A stretch of DNA of 64,000 nucleotides from Thermoplasmata archaeon (GTDB lineage Archaea; Thermoplasmatota; Thermoplasmata; Thermoplasmatales; GCA-001856825). Below, piece by piece: positions 50,695-59,652 of the stretch. Under the pieces are notes generated by a model. It had not been told where the DNA came from. It saw nothing but the letters and a program-made list of their open reading frames with translations, and did no database searches. Positions within the stretch are counted from its first letter, which is position 1, and every line of letters begins with the position of its first letter. Made by a program: the position numbers and the translations under genes. The stretch spans positions 62,001 to 126,000 of the forward strand of contig JAJYUV010000001.1 of assembly GCA_021792355.1 (NCBI GenBank), given 5' to 3'.

Positions 50695-53034
50695 GTGACT
50701 GGAGATTTTGTTTCTGCGGTTCCTGGATCGGGAAAAACCGAAACTCTCATAAACAAATGTTATGAGCTGATGGTTGAACAAGGTGTAGAGAATGTTGTCG
50801 CAATTACATTCACCGACCGTGCTTCTGAGGAACTTATAGACAGGTTGAAGAAAAGAGCACTGAAGGATGAACGGTTCGATATAATCAGACAGCTACCCAC
50901 TTCCAACGTCGGCACAATACACAATTTCTGCTCTAGAATTGTTAGGAAGTACGGTTCAGAAATTGGTATCCCGTGGTCTTTCAGAGTAATGGACGAACTT
51001 GAATCTTTCAATTTCCTGGAGAAAAGCGTTAGGAATTACATAATCGGGGTGAGAAATGAAAGTAGGATGACCGAAGAAGGGATGATACTTGGGAGAATAT
51101 TAGACGCATTTGAAACTGATATAGAACAGGTCATAAGAGATTGCACGGACATCATGGAAGCGCAGAAGGGTTATCTCGATTACATGATCTTTAAGAATCA
51201 AAGCTTTTTCACACGCTATTCCAGGGACGTGTTCGATGAAGGAGTAATGAAGGAGATATCCACCAAATTTAGAATTTCCCTTATCCCTGGTCTCGTTTCT
51301 CTTCTTACCTCCTTTTCCATCCATTATCAGGAAATCAAGCAGAAAGCCAGGCTGATGGATTTTGATGACCTTCTGCTTTATACACTGAAGATTATGGACT
51401 CCAAAGGAGAGGAGATCGCCAAGAAATTCAGATACGTACTTGTTGACGAATTTCAAGACACCGATGAACTCCAGATAGCGATATTTGAAAGATTTTGGTC
51501 CCACGGTTCTTCCTTTTTTGTAGTTGGCGACCTCAACCAGAGTATCTATTCGTTTAGAGGTGCGCATCCAGCAGCACAAAGGAGATTCTCTGAGAGAATC
51601 TCAAACAAAGTGACGCTAAAGACAAACAGGAGAAGTGGGAAAAATTTGATTGCATTTTTCAACAAGTTCTTTCCTTCACTAGTAGAATACGAACCAATGG
51701 AAGGCTTCTCTGACCACGAGGGAGGGGCATACTTATATGTGGAAGATGATAAAATTCAGGCAGTAGCAGAAATAGTCAAAAATAAGATAAGGGAAGGAGA
51801 AGCGCCAGGTGACATTGCCATTCTTAGTAGAATTTCTACCGACTTTTTCAACCTGAAACGGATTCTTAAGAATGAGGGAGTAGATTGTGTTCTCATCTCT
51901 GGAGAGTCAATCCTCAAGTCTCAGGAGGGGCTTGACTTACTATCCGTCGTGAGGTACCTGGCAGATCCGGGGGATCAAGTTGCACAGGTTGGATTACTCC
52001 TTTCGCCATTGTTCGGGATGACTGTCTCGGATCTTGCAAGAGAGAAAGGCAAGTTTGGAGAAATTATAGATTCAAAACTTGGAAGGTACAGGGAATCATT
52101 AAAAAGTGAAAGGATAGACTTTGTCCTGAATAGGATTCTACTGAGGGAAGGATACGTCTCAGCACTGCTCGGTTCAAATGGAGGAACGGAAAGAACCAGC
52201 AGGTTAAACAGAATTCTGGAACTTCTCTCATCTCACGTGAGCAATTACGGTGGAAATGCACAATCAGTCGCTGAGTGGTTGGAAAATGCCAGCAATAGCA
52301 AAGAGAGTGGACCAATTGAAGATCTTCTTGAAGACAGAACGAGGGTAAAGATTATGACGATACATCAGGCCAAGGGCCTTGAATTCAACACAGTCATAGT
52401 CTATGACCTTAGACCTGGGATAGACAGGGAGAAGTATTACTCAGATGAATATGCCGGTCTGGTAGTCAAGCGAGACAAGGATTTCATAACGTCTCCAAGC
52501 AGAAAGATAGTAGGAAAGAGCGAGAGACACAGCTTCTCCCTCAACGAAGAGACCAGAATAATGTATGTGGCCTTTACAAGGGCAAAGAATGACCTCCATG
52601 TCATAGTTGCTGAAAAGGACTTGAAAGAAGAGAAGGTGGCAAAAAAAGGAGATGACCTGATCTCTATTCTCCAGAGGACCATTGGGCTTTGGAAGGGCAA
52701 TGATGCTAAAGAGAGAAACGAAGCTATAACAAGGATTTCAATGATCCCTTCAAAGGTCACCAAAACAGAGCCGATTGCTCATAAGGAAGAGACAAAGAGC
52801 AAAGAAGATGTTGGACCGGTGGAAAATGTACAGTTAGATGTCCAAGACGATGAAGACAACGAACTGGCAATAGAACAATTCTTAAGAGAAAAGGGTGATA
52901 GGATAAAGGAGTTAAGGATATTCTCCAAAGGCTCTAGAGTAACTATCTCAGAAGGTGGAATTAGGATTTATGAGGATATGCGTATTTCAAACAGTTACTT
53001 CGTGAAGAATGGTAAGATAGAATACATCTTGTGA
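50695..53034 (+). CDS. UvrD/AddA-like superfamily 1 helicase
   Basis: A 779-residue helicase with all SF1A motifs: Walker A AVPGSGKTET (about 8-17), AITFTDRASEEL, GTIHNFCSRI, motif II VLVDEFQDTDELQ, motif III VVGDLNQSIYSFRGAHP, motif IV LKTNRRSGKN, motif V IMTIHQAKGLEFN and motif VI EETRIMYVAFTRAKN. There is no Q motif ahead of Walker A and no C-terminal nuclease domain, so the upstream protein would supply the only nuclease of the pair. GTG 50695 after AAGGTGG is preferred; the frame runs back to GTG 50662. It likely forms an AddAB-like end-processing complex. Confidence 0.85.
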   Translation: MTGDFVSAVPGSGKTETLINKCYELMVEQGVENVVAITFTDRASEELIDRLKKRALKDERFDIIRQLPTSNVGTIHNFCSRIVRKYGSEIGIPWSFRVMDELESFNFLEKSVRNYIIGVRNESRMTEEGMILGRILDAFETDIEQVIRDCTDIMEAQKGYLDYMIFKNQSFFTRYSRDVFDEGVMKEISTKFRISLIPGLVSLLTSFSIHYQEIKQKARLMDFDDLLLYTLKIMDSKGEEIAKKFRYVLVDEFQDTDELQIAIFERFWSHGSSFFVVGDLNQSIYSFRGAHPAAQRRFSERISNKVTLKTNRRSGKNLIAFFNKFFPSLVEYEPMEGFSDHEGGAYLYVEDDKIQAVAEIVKNKIREGEAPGDIAILSRISTDFFNLKRILKNEGVDCVLISGESILKSQEGLDLLSVVRYLADPGDQVAQVGLLLSPLFGMTVSDLAREKGKFGEIIDSKLGRYRESLKSERIDFVLNRILLREGYVSALLGSNGGTERTSRLNRILELLSSHVSNYGGNAQSVAEWLENASNSKESGPIEDLLEDRTRVKIMTIHQAKGLEFNTVIVYDLRPGIDREKYYSDEYAGLVVKRDKDFITSPSRKIVGKSERHSFSLNEETRIMYVAFTRAKNDLHVIVAEKDLKEEKVAKKGDDLISILQRTIGLWKGNDAKERNEAITRISMIPSKVTKTEPIAHKEETKSKEDVGPVENVQLDVQDDEDNELAIEQFLREKGDRIKELRIFSKGSRVTISEGGIRIYEDMRISNSYFVKNGKIEYIL

Positions 53035-53160
53035 ATGCTTAGGATTGACAAAGGAGCTAAGGAGCTCAATATATGGATCGCTTTTCATAGCGAGTGCACA
53101 GGTTCATACACTATATGTAATCATTGAGAGAGATTTTATATTTTCACCTGATTATGTTTA

Positions 53161-53235
53161 GCTCCGGTGGTGTAGACCGGCCAAGCATATGGGGCTCTCA
53201 ATCCCACGACCCGGGTCCAAATCCCGGCCGGAGCA
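53161..53235 (+). tRNA. tRNA-Glu (anticodon CTC)
   Basis: Folds as a cloverleaf of 75 nucleotides. The acceptor stem is GCTCCGG/CCGGAGC with discriminator A, the anticodon stem is TGGGG/TCCCA around CTCTCAA (anticodon CTC), and the T arm is CCGGG-TCCAAAT-CCCGG. No intron and no encoded CCA. A TTTTATATTTT box lies about 20-35 bases upstream. The next 200 bases downstream hold no gene and no element repeat. Confidence 0.95.
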
Positions 53236-53439
53236 TCAAGGAGAGTAGAAACAAGATTCAATCCAAGAGGTCGGTGATTGTAGTCTAATGTGAAGCAATT
53301 ACAAAAATTGACAGAGAAAGCTGCAAACTGGTAGATTCCTATGGTTCACTCTCATTCAATAAAATGCATCAACAAGTCGTACCTACATATCTTGCATCAA
53401 ATATTCTCGGAATCAAGTTGATTAATTCGTCTAATTGAG

Positions 53440-53778
53440 CTATAGTTCCATTTTCTTGATATCGTCTATTAAAGTGTGTAACACTCTTATCACAGTCTCC
53501 ATTGGGACTAAATGCCGTTTCAAGAACTGCTTTCCTTCGGGGGTTATTTTGTATTGTGTTATTATTCTTCCATTTACCCTGATTCTGCTCTCTTTTTTGA
53601 TCAGTTTCTTTCTTTCAAGGTTCCTTAGAAGAATATAAATCTCTCCCGTTGGCAGGTTCTGTTGTAACTCGTCCGATATCGTTTTTTGCAACATATAACC
53701 GTAAGATGGAGATTTTGCAATGTTTCTTAGAATTAACAGGTTTGTAACTCCTTTGAGAACCTTTTCTTTGATTGTCAT
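53440..53778 (-). CDS. PadR-family transcriptional regulator
   Basis: A 112-residue winged-helix repressor with the PadR pattern: LLILRNIAKSPSYGYMLQKTI, then EIYILLRNLERKKLIKKE and QYKITPEGKQFLKRH. The ATG at 53778 (MTIKEKV) is chosen; the frame extends upstream to 53838, but that part would run through the operator. It is divergent from the methyltransferase-MFS operon. A 9-bp inverted repeat lies between the two starts, as expected for a regulator that controls both itself and a transporter. Confidence 0.85.
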   Translation of the reverse strand: MTIKEKVLKGVTNLLILRNIAKSPSYGYMLQKTISDELQQNLPTGEIYILLRNLERKKLIKKESRIRVNGRIITQYKITPEGKQFLKRHLVPMETVIRVLHTLIDDIKKMEL

Positions 53779-53780
53779 GA

Positions 53781-53833
53781 TATAGATAAAATGATAACAG
53801 ATTAAATACTTATATGTGAATAACTTATCTATA
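53781..53833. promoter_or_regulatory. Inverted-repeat operator between padR and methyltransferase gene
   Basis: TATAGATAA (53781-53789) and TTATCTATA (53825-53833) are perfect inverted copies, each within a few bases of one of the divergent start codons. An A/T-rich core with possible TATA boxes (TTAAATACTTATATG) lies between. Binding of a PadR dimer or tetramer here would cover both promoters. Confidence 0.55.
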
Positions 53834-53836
53834 CAC

Positions 53837-54547
53837 ATGAAGGACGAAGAAGATAGTGCTGAAGAAATGTCCTATGGCGTTCAGCACTCATTGAGGAAAT
53901 TTCAGCACCGCCAAGGTGGCAGAAAAAGGGAGGATCAACCTGCCATCTTAAATCGAATTGGTTTTAGCGGAGGATTAACCGTAGTCGACTTAGGATGCGG
54001 TGATGGATATTACGCAATTCCAATTTCACGCTTGATTGGACCCCACGGAACCGTTTATGCTGTAGATAAGAGCTCTGTTGCTCTATCTGCAATTGACGAA
54101 AATTTAGGAACTTTAGAAGCTGATAGTGGCAACATACGCAAAGTGTTAGCTGATATGTCGCATACAAACATCGAAAGTGGGTCAGTAGACATTATTTTCA
54201 TTGCTAATTCATTTCACAATGCAGAAAATAAGCAAGACCTGATAAAAGAGATTAGAAGGCTTATCAGGATGGGAGGGCGGGTCGTAGACATAGACTGGTT
54301 GAAAATGGAAACACCTTTTGGTCCCCCATACTCGATCAGACTAGAAGAATCTGAAGTGGAAAGTCTCTTCAGGGAATATGGATTTTTACTTGAAGACAAA
54401 TTCTATTTTGAACCGTATCATTATTGTTTGACTTTCAGGTCTACTACGTCACTTCCAACTAAGGAAGAAAATCTTAAGACGAATCTGGAAAAATCTCCCG
54501 ATTCAATTCGTGCGTCGCAACAAAAAGTTCGGGGAGGAAGTGATTGA
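53837..54547 (+). CDS. Class I SAM-dependent methyltransferase
   Basis: A 236-residue methyltransferase. Motif I is VVDLGCGDGYYAIPIS (about 48-63), followed by YAVDKSSVALSAI and SVDIIFIANSFHN. The sequence recalls UbiE/arsenite-type methyltransferases but lacks their diagnostic cysteines. The ATG at 53837 is preferred; the frame extends to 53816. It overlaps the MFS gene by four bases and lies under the PadR operator, suggesting a small detoxification or export operon. Substrate unknown. Confidence 0.82.
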   Translation: MKDEEDSAEEMSYGVQHSLRKFQHRQGGRKREDQPAILNRIGFSGGLTVVDLGCGDGYYAIPISRLIGPHGTVYAVDKSSVALSAIDENLGTLEADSGNIRKVLADMSHTNIESGSVDIIFIANSFHNAENKQDLIKEIRRLIRMGGRVVDIDWLKMETPFGPPYSIRLEESEVESLFREYGFLLEDKFYFEPYHYCLTFRSTTSLPTKEENLKTNLEKSPDSIRASQQKVRGGSD

Positions 54548-55839
54548 GAGTGTCTTTAACAGGCTCAATCCAATCTTCGATCGGTACCGGGTTAACACGC
54601 AAATCTTATCCATTAATAGCCACCTCGATGGGACATTTCCTGAACGATGGAATGTTTTTCTTGGTTCCTGTGATTGTTGATCTGATCGCTACAGCACGCG
54701 ACATAGATGCAACCTTGATTACGATTTCTCTCGTTCTTTACTATGTATCTACCGCTATCAGTGCTAACCTTTTTGGCAGGATTATCGATAAAAGGCACTT
54801 GCAGTCTTTGGGGATGATTCTAGGAATAGCAGTTATGTCAACAGGGATGCTTCTCTTTTCGATAGCTCTGAATCACTACATGGTTTCATATTTCCTCATA
54901 ATCTCATCCATTATAACAGGTATTGGAGCGTCTTTTTATCATCCAACTGGAACCGCAATTCTCCAATCATACTATAAAGGAAACAAGCTTGGGAGATACC
55001 TTGGAATCAACGGCTCGGCAGGGAGCCTAGGAAGAGCAATTTTTCCTTCTCTTCTACTAGCTGTAGGCATAGTGTTAGTATCAAGCTCTTCGAGCGCAGT
55101 ATTTTTCGGAATTCTTGGGCTAGCAGTATCATCTGTGATGTTCTTATTCATCAGGGAGTATATGGATAAGGAAAAATTAGAAAGACCTCCGAAGAAAACA
55201 CAGATTGCTAAACCTCTAAGTGACGAAAACAGTCCCGCTTCGTCTAAATCAGCCGTTGGAAGAGGTATAATACTTTTAGCGATAATCTCTCTCATTCGGA
55301 ACATTTCATTTTTTAGTGTCGTCGCTTGGATACCGGAGTATCTAAGTTTTGTAAGAGGTTATGGTGCTTCACTCTCCCTCGGCATGACGATGACCCTCAT
55401 GTTCTCAGGAGGGATAATTGGTCAACTGATAATTGGTCTTCTTGTAGAAAATCACGATAAACGAAAAATACTGATTACAACAACAGTACTCTCAGTTGTA
55501 CTTATGATTCTCTATCTATTCTCAAACGGGACTGAATCATTAATGGCACTAGCAGCATTCGGTTTTTTCAATTTCAGTGGTTTCCCGATATTCATGTCAA
55601 TGATAGCGGATTACGTTCCAAGAGGCTCTACCACTGTGAGTAATGCGATTGTTTGGAATCTTGGAGGAACTACCGGTCAGGCGGTTGGGCCACTCATCAT
55701 CGGAGTCATAATTGCAGGAACATATTCCCGTCTCCCGTATGCATTCGAGATAATGCTAGCTCTAGGTCTTTTTACTGCTTTAATTGTACTTGCATTGCCG
55801 AAACCAGCAAAGGAGGTCAAAGCTCCTCTATTTGCTTAA
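54544..55839 (+). CDS. MFS-family exporter
   Basis: A 431-residue major facilitator protein with about 12 membrane segments and a central charged loop (MDKEKLERPPKKTQIAKPLSDE). Conserved spots are GHFLNDGMFFLVP in segment 1 and GASFYHPTGTAIL in segment 4, a pattern also found in fosmidomycin-resistance (Fsr)-type exporters. It begins with TTG overlapping the methyltransferase stop (TTGA), so it is translationally coupled. PadR control suggests inducible export of a toxic compound. Confidence 0.87.
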   Translation: MRVSLTGSIQSSIGTGLTRKSYPLIATSMGHFLNDGMFFLVPVIVDLIATARDIDATLITISLVLYYVSTAISANLFGRIIDKRHLQSLGMILGIAVMSTGMLLFSIALNHYMVSYFLIISSIITGIGASFYHPTGTAILQSYYKGNKLGRYLGINGSAGSLGRAIFPSLLLAVGIVLVSSSSSAVFFGILGLAVSSVMFLFIREYMDKEKLERPPKKTQIAKPLSDENSPASSKSAVGRGIILLAIISLIRNISFFSVVAWIPEYLSFVRGYGASLSLGMTMTLMFSGGIIGQLIIGLLVENHDKRKILITTTVLSVVLMILYLFSNGTESLMALAAFGFFNFSGFPIFMSMIADYVPRGSTTVSNAIVWNLGGTTGQAVGPLIIGVIIAGTYSRLPYAFEIMLALGLFTALIVLALPKPAKEVKAPLFA

Positions 55840-56074
55840 TTTAGCAAAATTGACGGATCTAGTTCCCTATGATTGAAAAGTTGACGAACCCTAGGTGCTA
55901 TTCTAATGGAGCAAGAACCAACTAACTGAGAACCGGATCATCTACATCCTACTCAATCATCGATCACATTATTGATTGGAACTCGGGTTGAATAGTATCC
56001 TGCATAATGCATCTGTGAAACTAAGGACTAACTTTCATATGATATAGTTCCCGATATTGAAGCCTTAACTAACT

Positions 56075-56260
56075 TCAGAAGAAACTTTTCTTTATTGCTG
56101 AATTGACCTTTTGCAGTACATCCGGCGGTATCTCATTCATGTTATGGGCGGTTTTTGCGTGATTTGCAATTAAAGGCATCAATTCTTCCTTGGTCGAGGC
56201 TTTGGTTTCAAAGCCACAATTCATTCCTATGTCAGCGCACTTGAAGCTGTACTTTGCCAT
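56075..56260 (-). CDS. DUF1059-type small protein
   Basis: A 61-residue protein matching DUF1059: MAKYSFKCADIGMNCGFETKASTKEELM then HAKTAHNMNEIPPDVLQKVN. Members are small soluble proteins with two conserved cysteines and a conserved His-rich spot, found widely in archaea and bacteria with no known function. It is monocistronic, with an A/T-rich promoter shared with the divergent dCMP deaminase gene. Confidence 0.8.
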   Translation of the reverse strand: MAKYSFKCADIGMNCGFETKASTKEELMPLIANHAKTAHNMNEIPPDVLQKVNSAIKKSFF

Positions 56261-56364
56261 ATTAATACAAATTAAAGTTAGATAAAAATGTTATGCTGTT
56301 GCTTATTGAGAATATTTTTTCTCATTTCCATAAATACTTATTATCAGGTAGGTATACAACTAAG

Positions 56365-56874
56365 ATGGAAAGACCTTCTTGGGATGAATACTTCATGAGG
56401 ATGGCTTTTATGGCGGCTACTAGGTCTAATTGCGTTAGGAGAAAAGTAGGTGCTGTCATAGTCAAAGAAAAGCGAATAATGGCCACTGGCTACAATGGGC
56501 CACCTAGGGGAGCACTTCACTGTGACGAAGTTGGATGTCTTAGGGATCAGCTGAAGGTCCCTGCCGGAGAAAGAAGAGAGTTGTGTAGGGGACTCCACGC
56601 AGAGCAAAACGCCATAATTCAGGCAGCCTATAACGGAACAGCAATAAACGGAAGCATAATCTATGTAACCACACATCCCTGTTCTGACTGTTCTAAAATG
56701 ATTATTAATGCCGGAATTAAAGAGATCATTTTTTCAGAAGGATACCCAGATGAACTTTCGGAACTGATGCTCATAGAAAGCGATATTGAAACTAGACAGT
56801 ACGACGTTTCGGCTGAATTCAAGAATTTACTCTTCGGACCCAGTGTGGAACTGATTCACAGAGTAAAAGACTAG
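56365..56874 (+). CDS. Deoxycytidylate (dCMP) deaminase
   Basis: Zinc-dependent deaminase of 169 residues that makes dUMP for thymidylate synthesis. Motifs are [22 protein letters not shown], the zinc/catalytic HAEQNAI (about 79-85) and PCSDC (about 108-112). An extra Cys-containing insertion ([10 protein letters not shown]) fits the ComEB-like group with an additional zinc. The ATG at 56365 ([11 protein letters not shown]) matches the family start and follows a TATA-like stretch; the frame is open back to 56293. It ends four bases inside the convergent aldo/keto reductase gene. Confidence 0.93.
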   Translation: MERPSWDEYFMRMAFMAATRSNCVRRKVGAVIVKEKRIMATGYNGPPRGALHCDEVGCLRDQLKVPAGERRELCRGLHAEQNAIIQAAYNGTAINGSIIYVTTHPCSDCSKMIINAGIKEIIFSEGYPDELSELMLIESDIETRQYDVSAEFKNLLFGPSVELIHRVKD

Positions 56875-57803
56875 AAAGTATCTAGCTTATCCTTGATCGT
56901 TTGATACTGGTCTTCAATTCTCTTGTTTTGTTCAGCAGTCAGCCTCCACCCATTGGACTGAAGGTTGATTGTCGCCTGGTCCCTGTTCTTAGCTCCGGGA
57001 ATGGGAATAACATTGCCTCTAGAAATCAGCCAGTTGAGTGCCAACTGTACTACCGAATGCCCTGTTTCCATCGATATATCTCTCAGGACGGAGAGGAATG
57101 AAGCTATTATCCTGACATTCTGTTCAGAGAACAGTCTGTTGTTCTTTCTAACGTCACTAGGTTCCAGATTTGCGAGATCGTACTTGAACGTGAGCAATCC
57201 CTGGGCTAGAGGTGAGTACGCTATTACGCTAATTTTCTCCTTGTTCAGATACGGCAGCATCTCTTCTTCAATTTCCCTTTGAAGGATGTTGTATCTTACC
57301 TGGTTAGAAACTATATCCATGTTCGAGAGGTAGGATCTTGCTTCTTCTATCTGACATATGCTGAAGTTTGAAAGGCCAATGTACCTTATCTTCCCGTCGT
57401 TTGCCATTCTCTCTAGCGTCTTCATCGTATCCCTAAGGGAAGTGTAGATGTCAGGCCAGTGTATCTGGTAAAGGTCTATGTAATTAGTGTTTAATCTTTT
57501 CAGGCTTCCGTCCAGTGCACGCTCGAGATATTCTGGTTTTAGATGACTTCCAGAAGCCTTTGTAGCAATGATTATCTCGTCCCTGATGTCCTTGATAACT
57601 TCGCCGATTACAGATTCCGAGTGACCATCTCCGTACACTTCAGCTGTGTCAATGAAGTTGAGTCCCATTTCAATAGAGGTCAGAATAGCATTTTTTACAT
57701 CAGAATCAACTATTTTTCCCCACCCTTTTGCACCGGCCTGCCACGCTCCGAGTCCAATTGCGGAAACTTTTAGATCGGATTTTCCTAGGTTAATGTATTC
57801 CAT
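56871..57803 (-). CDS. Aldo/keto reductase
   Basis: NADPH-dependent reductase of 310 residues in the (beta/alpha)8 fold. The catalytic tetrad can be seen: Asp and Tyr in [14 protein letters not shown] (about 50-63), Lys in IIATKASG (about 83), His in DLYQIHWPD (about 115). The cofactor region includes [13 protein letters not shown] and [11 protein letters not shown]. It starts [19 protein letters not shown], typical of AKR. The substrate cannot be assigned. It is divergent from the Orc1/Cdc6-like gene. Confidence 0.9.
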   Translation of the reverse strand: MEYINLGKSDLKVSAIGLGAWQAGAKGWGKIVDSDVKNAILTSIEMGLNFIDTAEVYGDGHSESVIGEVIKDIRDEIIIATKASGSHLKPEYLERALDGSLKRLNTNYIDLYQIHWPDIYTSLRDTMKTLERMANDGKIRYIGLSNFSICQIEEARSYLSNMDIVSNQVRYNILQREIEEEMLPYLNKEKISVIAYSPLAQGLLTFKYDLANLEPSDVRKNNRLFSEQNVRIIASFLSVLRDISMETGHSVVQLALNWLISRGNVIPIPGAKNRDQATINLQSNGWRLTAEQNKRIEDQYQTIKDKLDTF

Positions 57804-57856
57804 AGTTCGACATAATAGGGTTTATAATTAATTTTCGTTTAAGGGTTAAAATCCAA

Positions 57857-58942
57857 ATGAAAATCATCAAAAATTCGATAATCCTGTCGCAGGAATATGT
57901 CCCTGATGACGTCATAGGTAGAGAACAGCAAATTGCGAGACTCAGGGAGTTGATAACTCTTGGTGCCACATCTTCATCCTTCGTTATAAGGGGTAACCCC
58001 GGTACAGGGAAGACGCTTATTGGAAAATACCTACTGAGGGAGTTGAAAGGTTACAACGGTGTTTACGTAAACTGTTATGTAAACCAGACGGACAGATCAA
58101 TAGTTGCATCAATTCTCGACGATCCAAACATCAGGCTTCCAGAACTGGGGAATACAAGATCGGAATCTCTATCCAGTATACTCTTCAGAGAATTGCCAGA
58201 AAAGAAGAACCTAATAGTTCTGGACGAAGCTCAATCCCTGAAGCGAAGTCACGGACAGATTGTTTATACATTATCGAGAAGCAAAGAACTTGGTGGTCCT
58301 GAAATCAACCTGATGCTTTTGTCGATGGAAGAACCTGAGATGTATCTTGATAAAAGTACCCTTTCAGGTTTAGGGAAGTATAACAGACTTTCGTTGACAG
58401 AGTATAAAGCCAACGAACTTTACGAGATTCTATCGAGGAGGGCAAACGGCGGTCTCTATGAAGGATCTTTCACAAATTCTGCTATTGAAAGGATATCCGA
58501 ACTGGTAGAGGACAGTGGAAGTGCAAGAAATGCAATAGAACTGCTAAGGAATTCGGCACTTTATGCAGAGTCGAGAAACGTTTTTCTAGATGAGGAAGCA
58601 GTTCTTCAGGCCTACAGAGATTTCTCCCCACCGTTGGAGGACAGCTCATTAATAAATCTAGATCAAGAAGAAATCTTGATGCTGAAATCGCTCCTGGAAT
58701 CTAAGCGCTTTGAAAGTGGATTCAAGACGTCAGACCTGAAGAACCTGGGTACCGGAATGAGTGACGCAAGAATCTACAAACTTTTGAAAACGATTGAACT
58801 GTCTGGATTAGTTAAAAAGAGTAAAATAGGGAAGGGCTACTCTGGAGGGGTGGAGAACGAATACATTCTTCGTATCTCCCCCAGTATCCTACTGAGCAAA
58901 TTGAATATGATAGGGAAGTCCCAGGGAATCTCAGAAAAATGA
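57857..58942 (+). CDS. Divergent Orc1/Cdc6-family AAA+ protein
   Basis: A 361-residue initiator-like ATPase. Seen: DVIGREQQIARLREL near the start, Walker A IRGNPGTGKTLI (about 47-58) and Walker B LIVLDEAQSL (about 120-129), where canonical Cdc6 has DEID. Then come the AAA+ lid (SELVEDSGSARNAIELLRN) and a C-terminal winged-helix region. It is shorter and more diverged than the copy at 62810 and may be the second type of archaeal Cdc6, whose role is regulatory or at another origin. The gene starts at ATG after a TTTATAATTAA box. No ORB-like box is seen next to it. Confidence 0.85.
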   Translation: MKIIKNSIILSQEYVPDDVIGREQQIARLRELITLGATSSSFVIRGNPGTGKTLIGKYLLRELKGYNGVYVNCYVNQTDRSIVASILDDPNIRLPELGNTRSESLSSILFRELPEKKNLIVLDEAQSLKRSHGQIVYTLSRSKELGGPEINLMLLSMEEPEMYLDKSTLSGLGKYNRLSLTEYKANELYEILSRRANGGLYEGSFTNSAIERISELVEDSGSARNAIELLRNSALYAESRNVFLDEEAVLQAYRDFSPPLEDSSLINLDQEEILMLKSLLESKRFESGFKTSDLKNLGTGMSDARIYKLLKTIELSGLVKKSKIGKGYSGGVENEYILRISPSILLSKLNMIGKSQGISEK

Positions 58943-59011
58943 GGGATTGAACCGAAAGTTATACGTTCAAATGTCACAAAGTTTATATACTGTCATATCA
59001 ATGTCATTAAT

Positions 59012-59563
59012 ATGTCAGACAATTTTAAAGTACTGGGTGTAGGAGGCGCTGGCGTCAACGTCGTTAGGTCACTTGGATATGTGAATTCAGTTTACATAGA
59101 TTCTTCTCACTTTAGCTCCTTGGAAGGTATTACAGAGTTCCTTGGAAAGCAGGCAAGGGAGGAGAATGTCGTTATAGTATCTTCTCCGGCAGGTAAGTTT
59201 TCTTCATCGGTACTGAAGACTGTCTGTAATGTATTGAACTCCAAGAAAGACAGAGTAAATTTGATCGCGATAATGCCGTTTCATAGCGAATCTCCTGAGA
59301 GGAAGAAAAGAGGAGACCTCGTCCTGAAGGACCTAAGGGGAGCAGTCGAATCCACTGCGATTGTGGAAAATGAAAACTTCGCCTCCTCAATGAGAGAGTA
59401 TCCTTGGACTCACGTGATGTCACGTGTAAATGAGCACATAGACGGTTTGGTTAGAGAGTTCGTCTCTCAAACGCAGGGTGGAAGCAACGTACAGCAAAAG
59501 GAGTTTGCTTTAACCTCACCCCATAATAATTTGGCCACTAACGCAGGTATTTCCTTAAACTGA
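59012..59563 (+). CDS. Degenerate FtsZ-like protein, N-terminal domain only
   Basis: A 183-residue protein resembling only the GTPase domain of FtsZ. It begins with FKVLGVGGAGVNVVRSL (residues 5-21), the FtsZ T1-loop pattern. Residues 52-120 follow the FtsZ order: VVIVSSPAGKF aligns with the strand and tubulin signature, NLIAIMPFHSESPERKKRGDLVLKDL with the PF.FEG..R strand-helix, and STAIVENENF with VIPND. The signature GGGTGTG is replaced by SPAGKFS and the C-terminal tubulin domain is missing, so GTP hydrolysis and polymerisation are unlikely. It has its own promoter box (GTTTATATACTG) 33 bases after the Cdc6-like gene region. Function unknown. Confidence 0.7.
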   Translation: MSDNFKVLGVGGAGVNVVRSLGYVNSVYIDSSHFSSLEGITEFLGKQAREENVVIVSSPAGKFSSSVLKTVCNVLNSKKDRVNLIAIMPFHSESPERKKRGDLVLKDLRGAVESTAIVENENFASSMREYPWTHVMSRVNEHIDGLVREFVSQTQGGSNVQQKEFALTSPHNNLATNAGISLN

Positions 59564-59652
59564 ACAACCCGTTTTAGTTGCGGGATATTCAGACGTGCGT
59601 ATAGCCATCCTGAGGAACAGTTTTAAGCCAGAAATGCAATTAGCGTCTAAGG

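Noticed and set aside
53161..53440. Second integrated element at tRNA-Glu
   Set aside because: No duplicate of the tRNA-Glu 3' end and no integrase gene is seen downstream.
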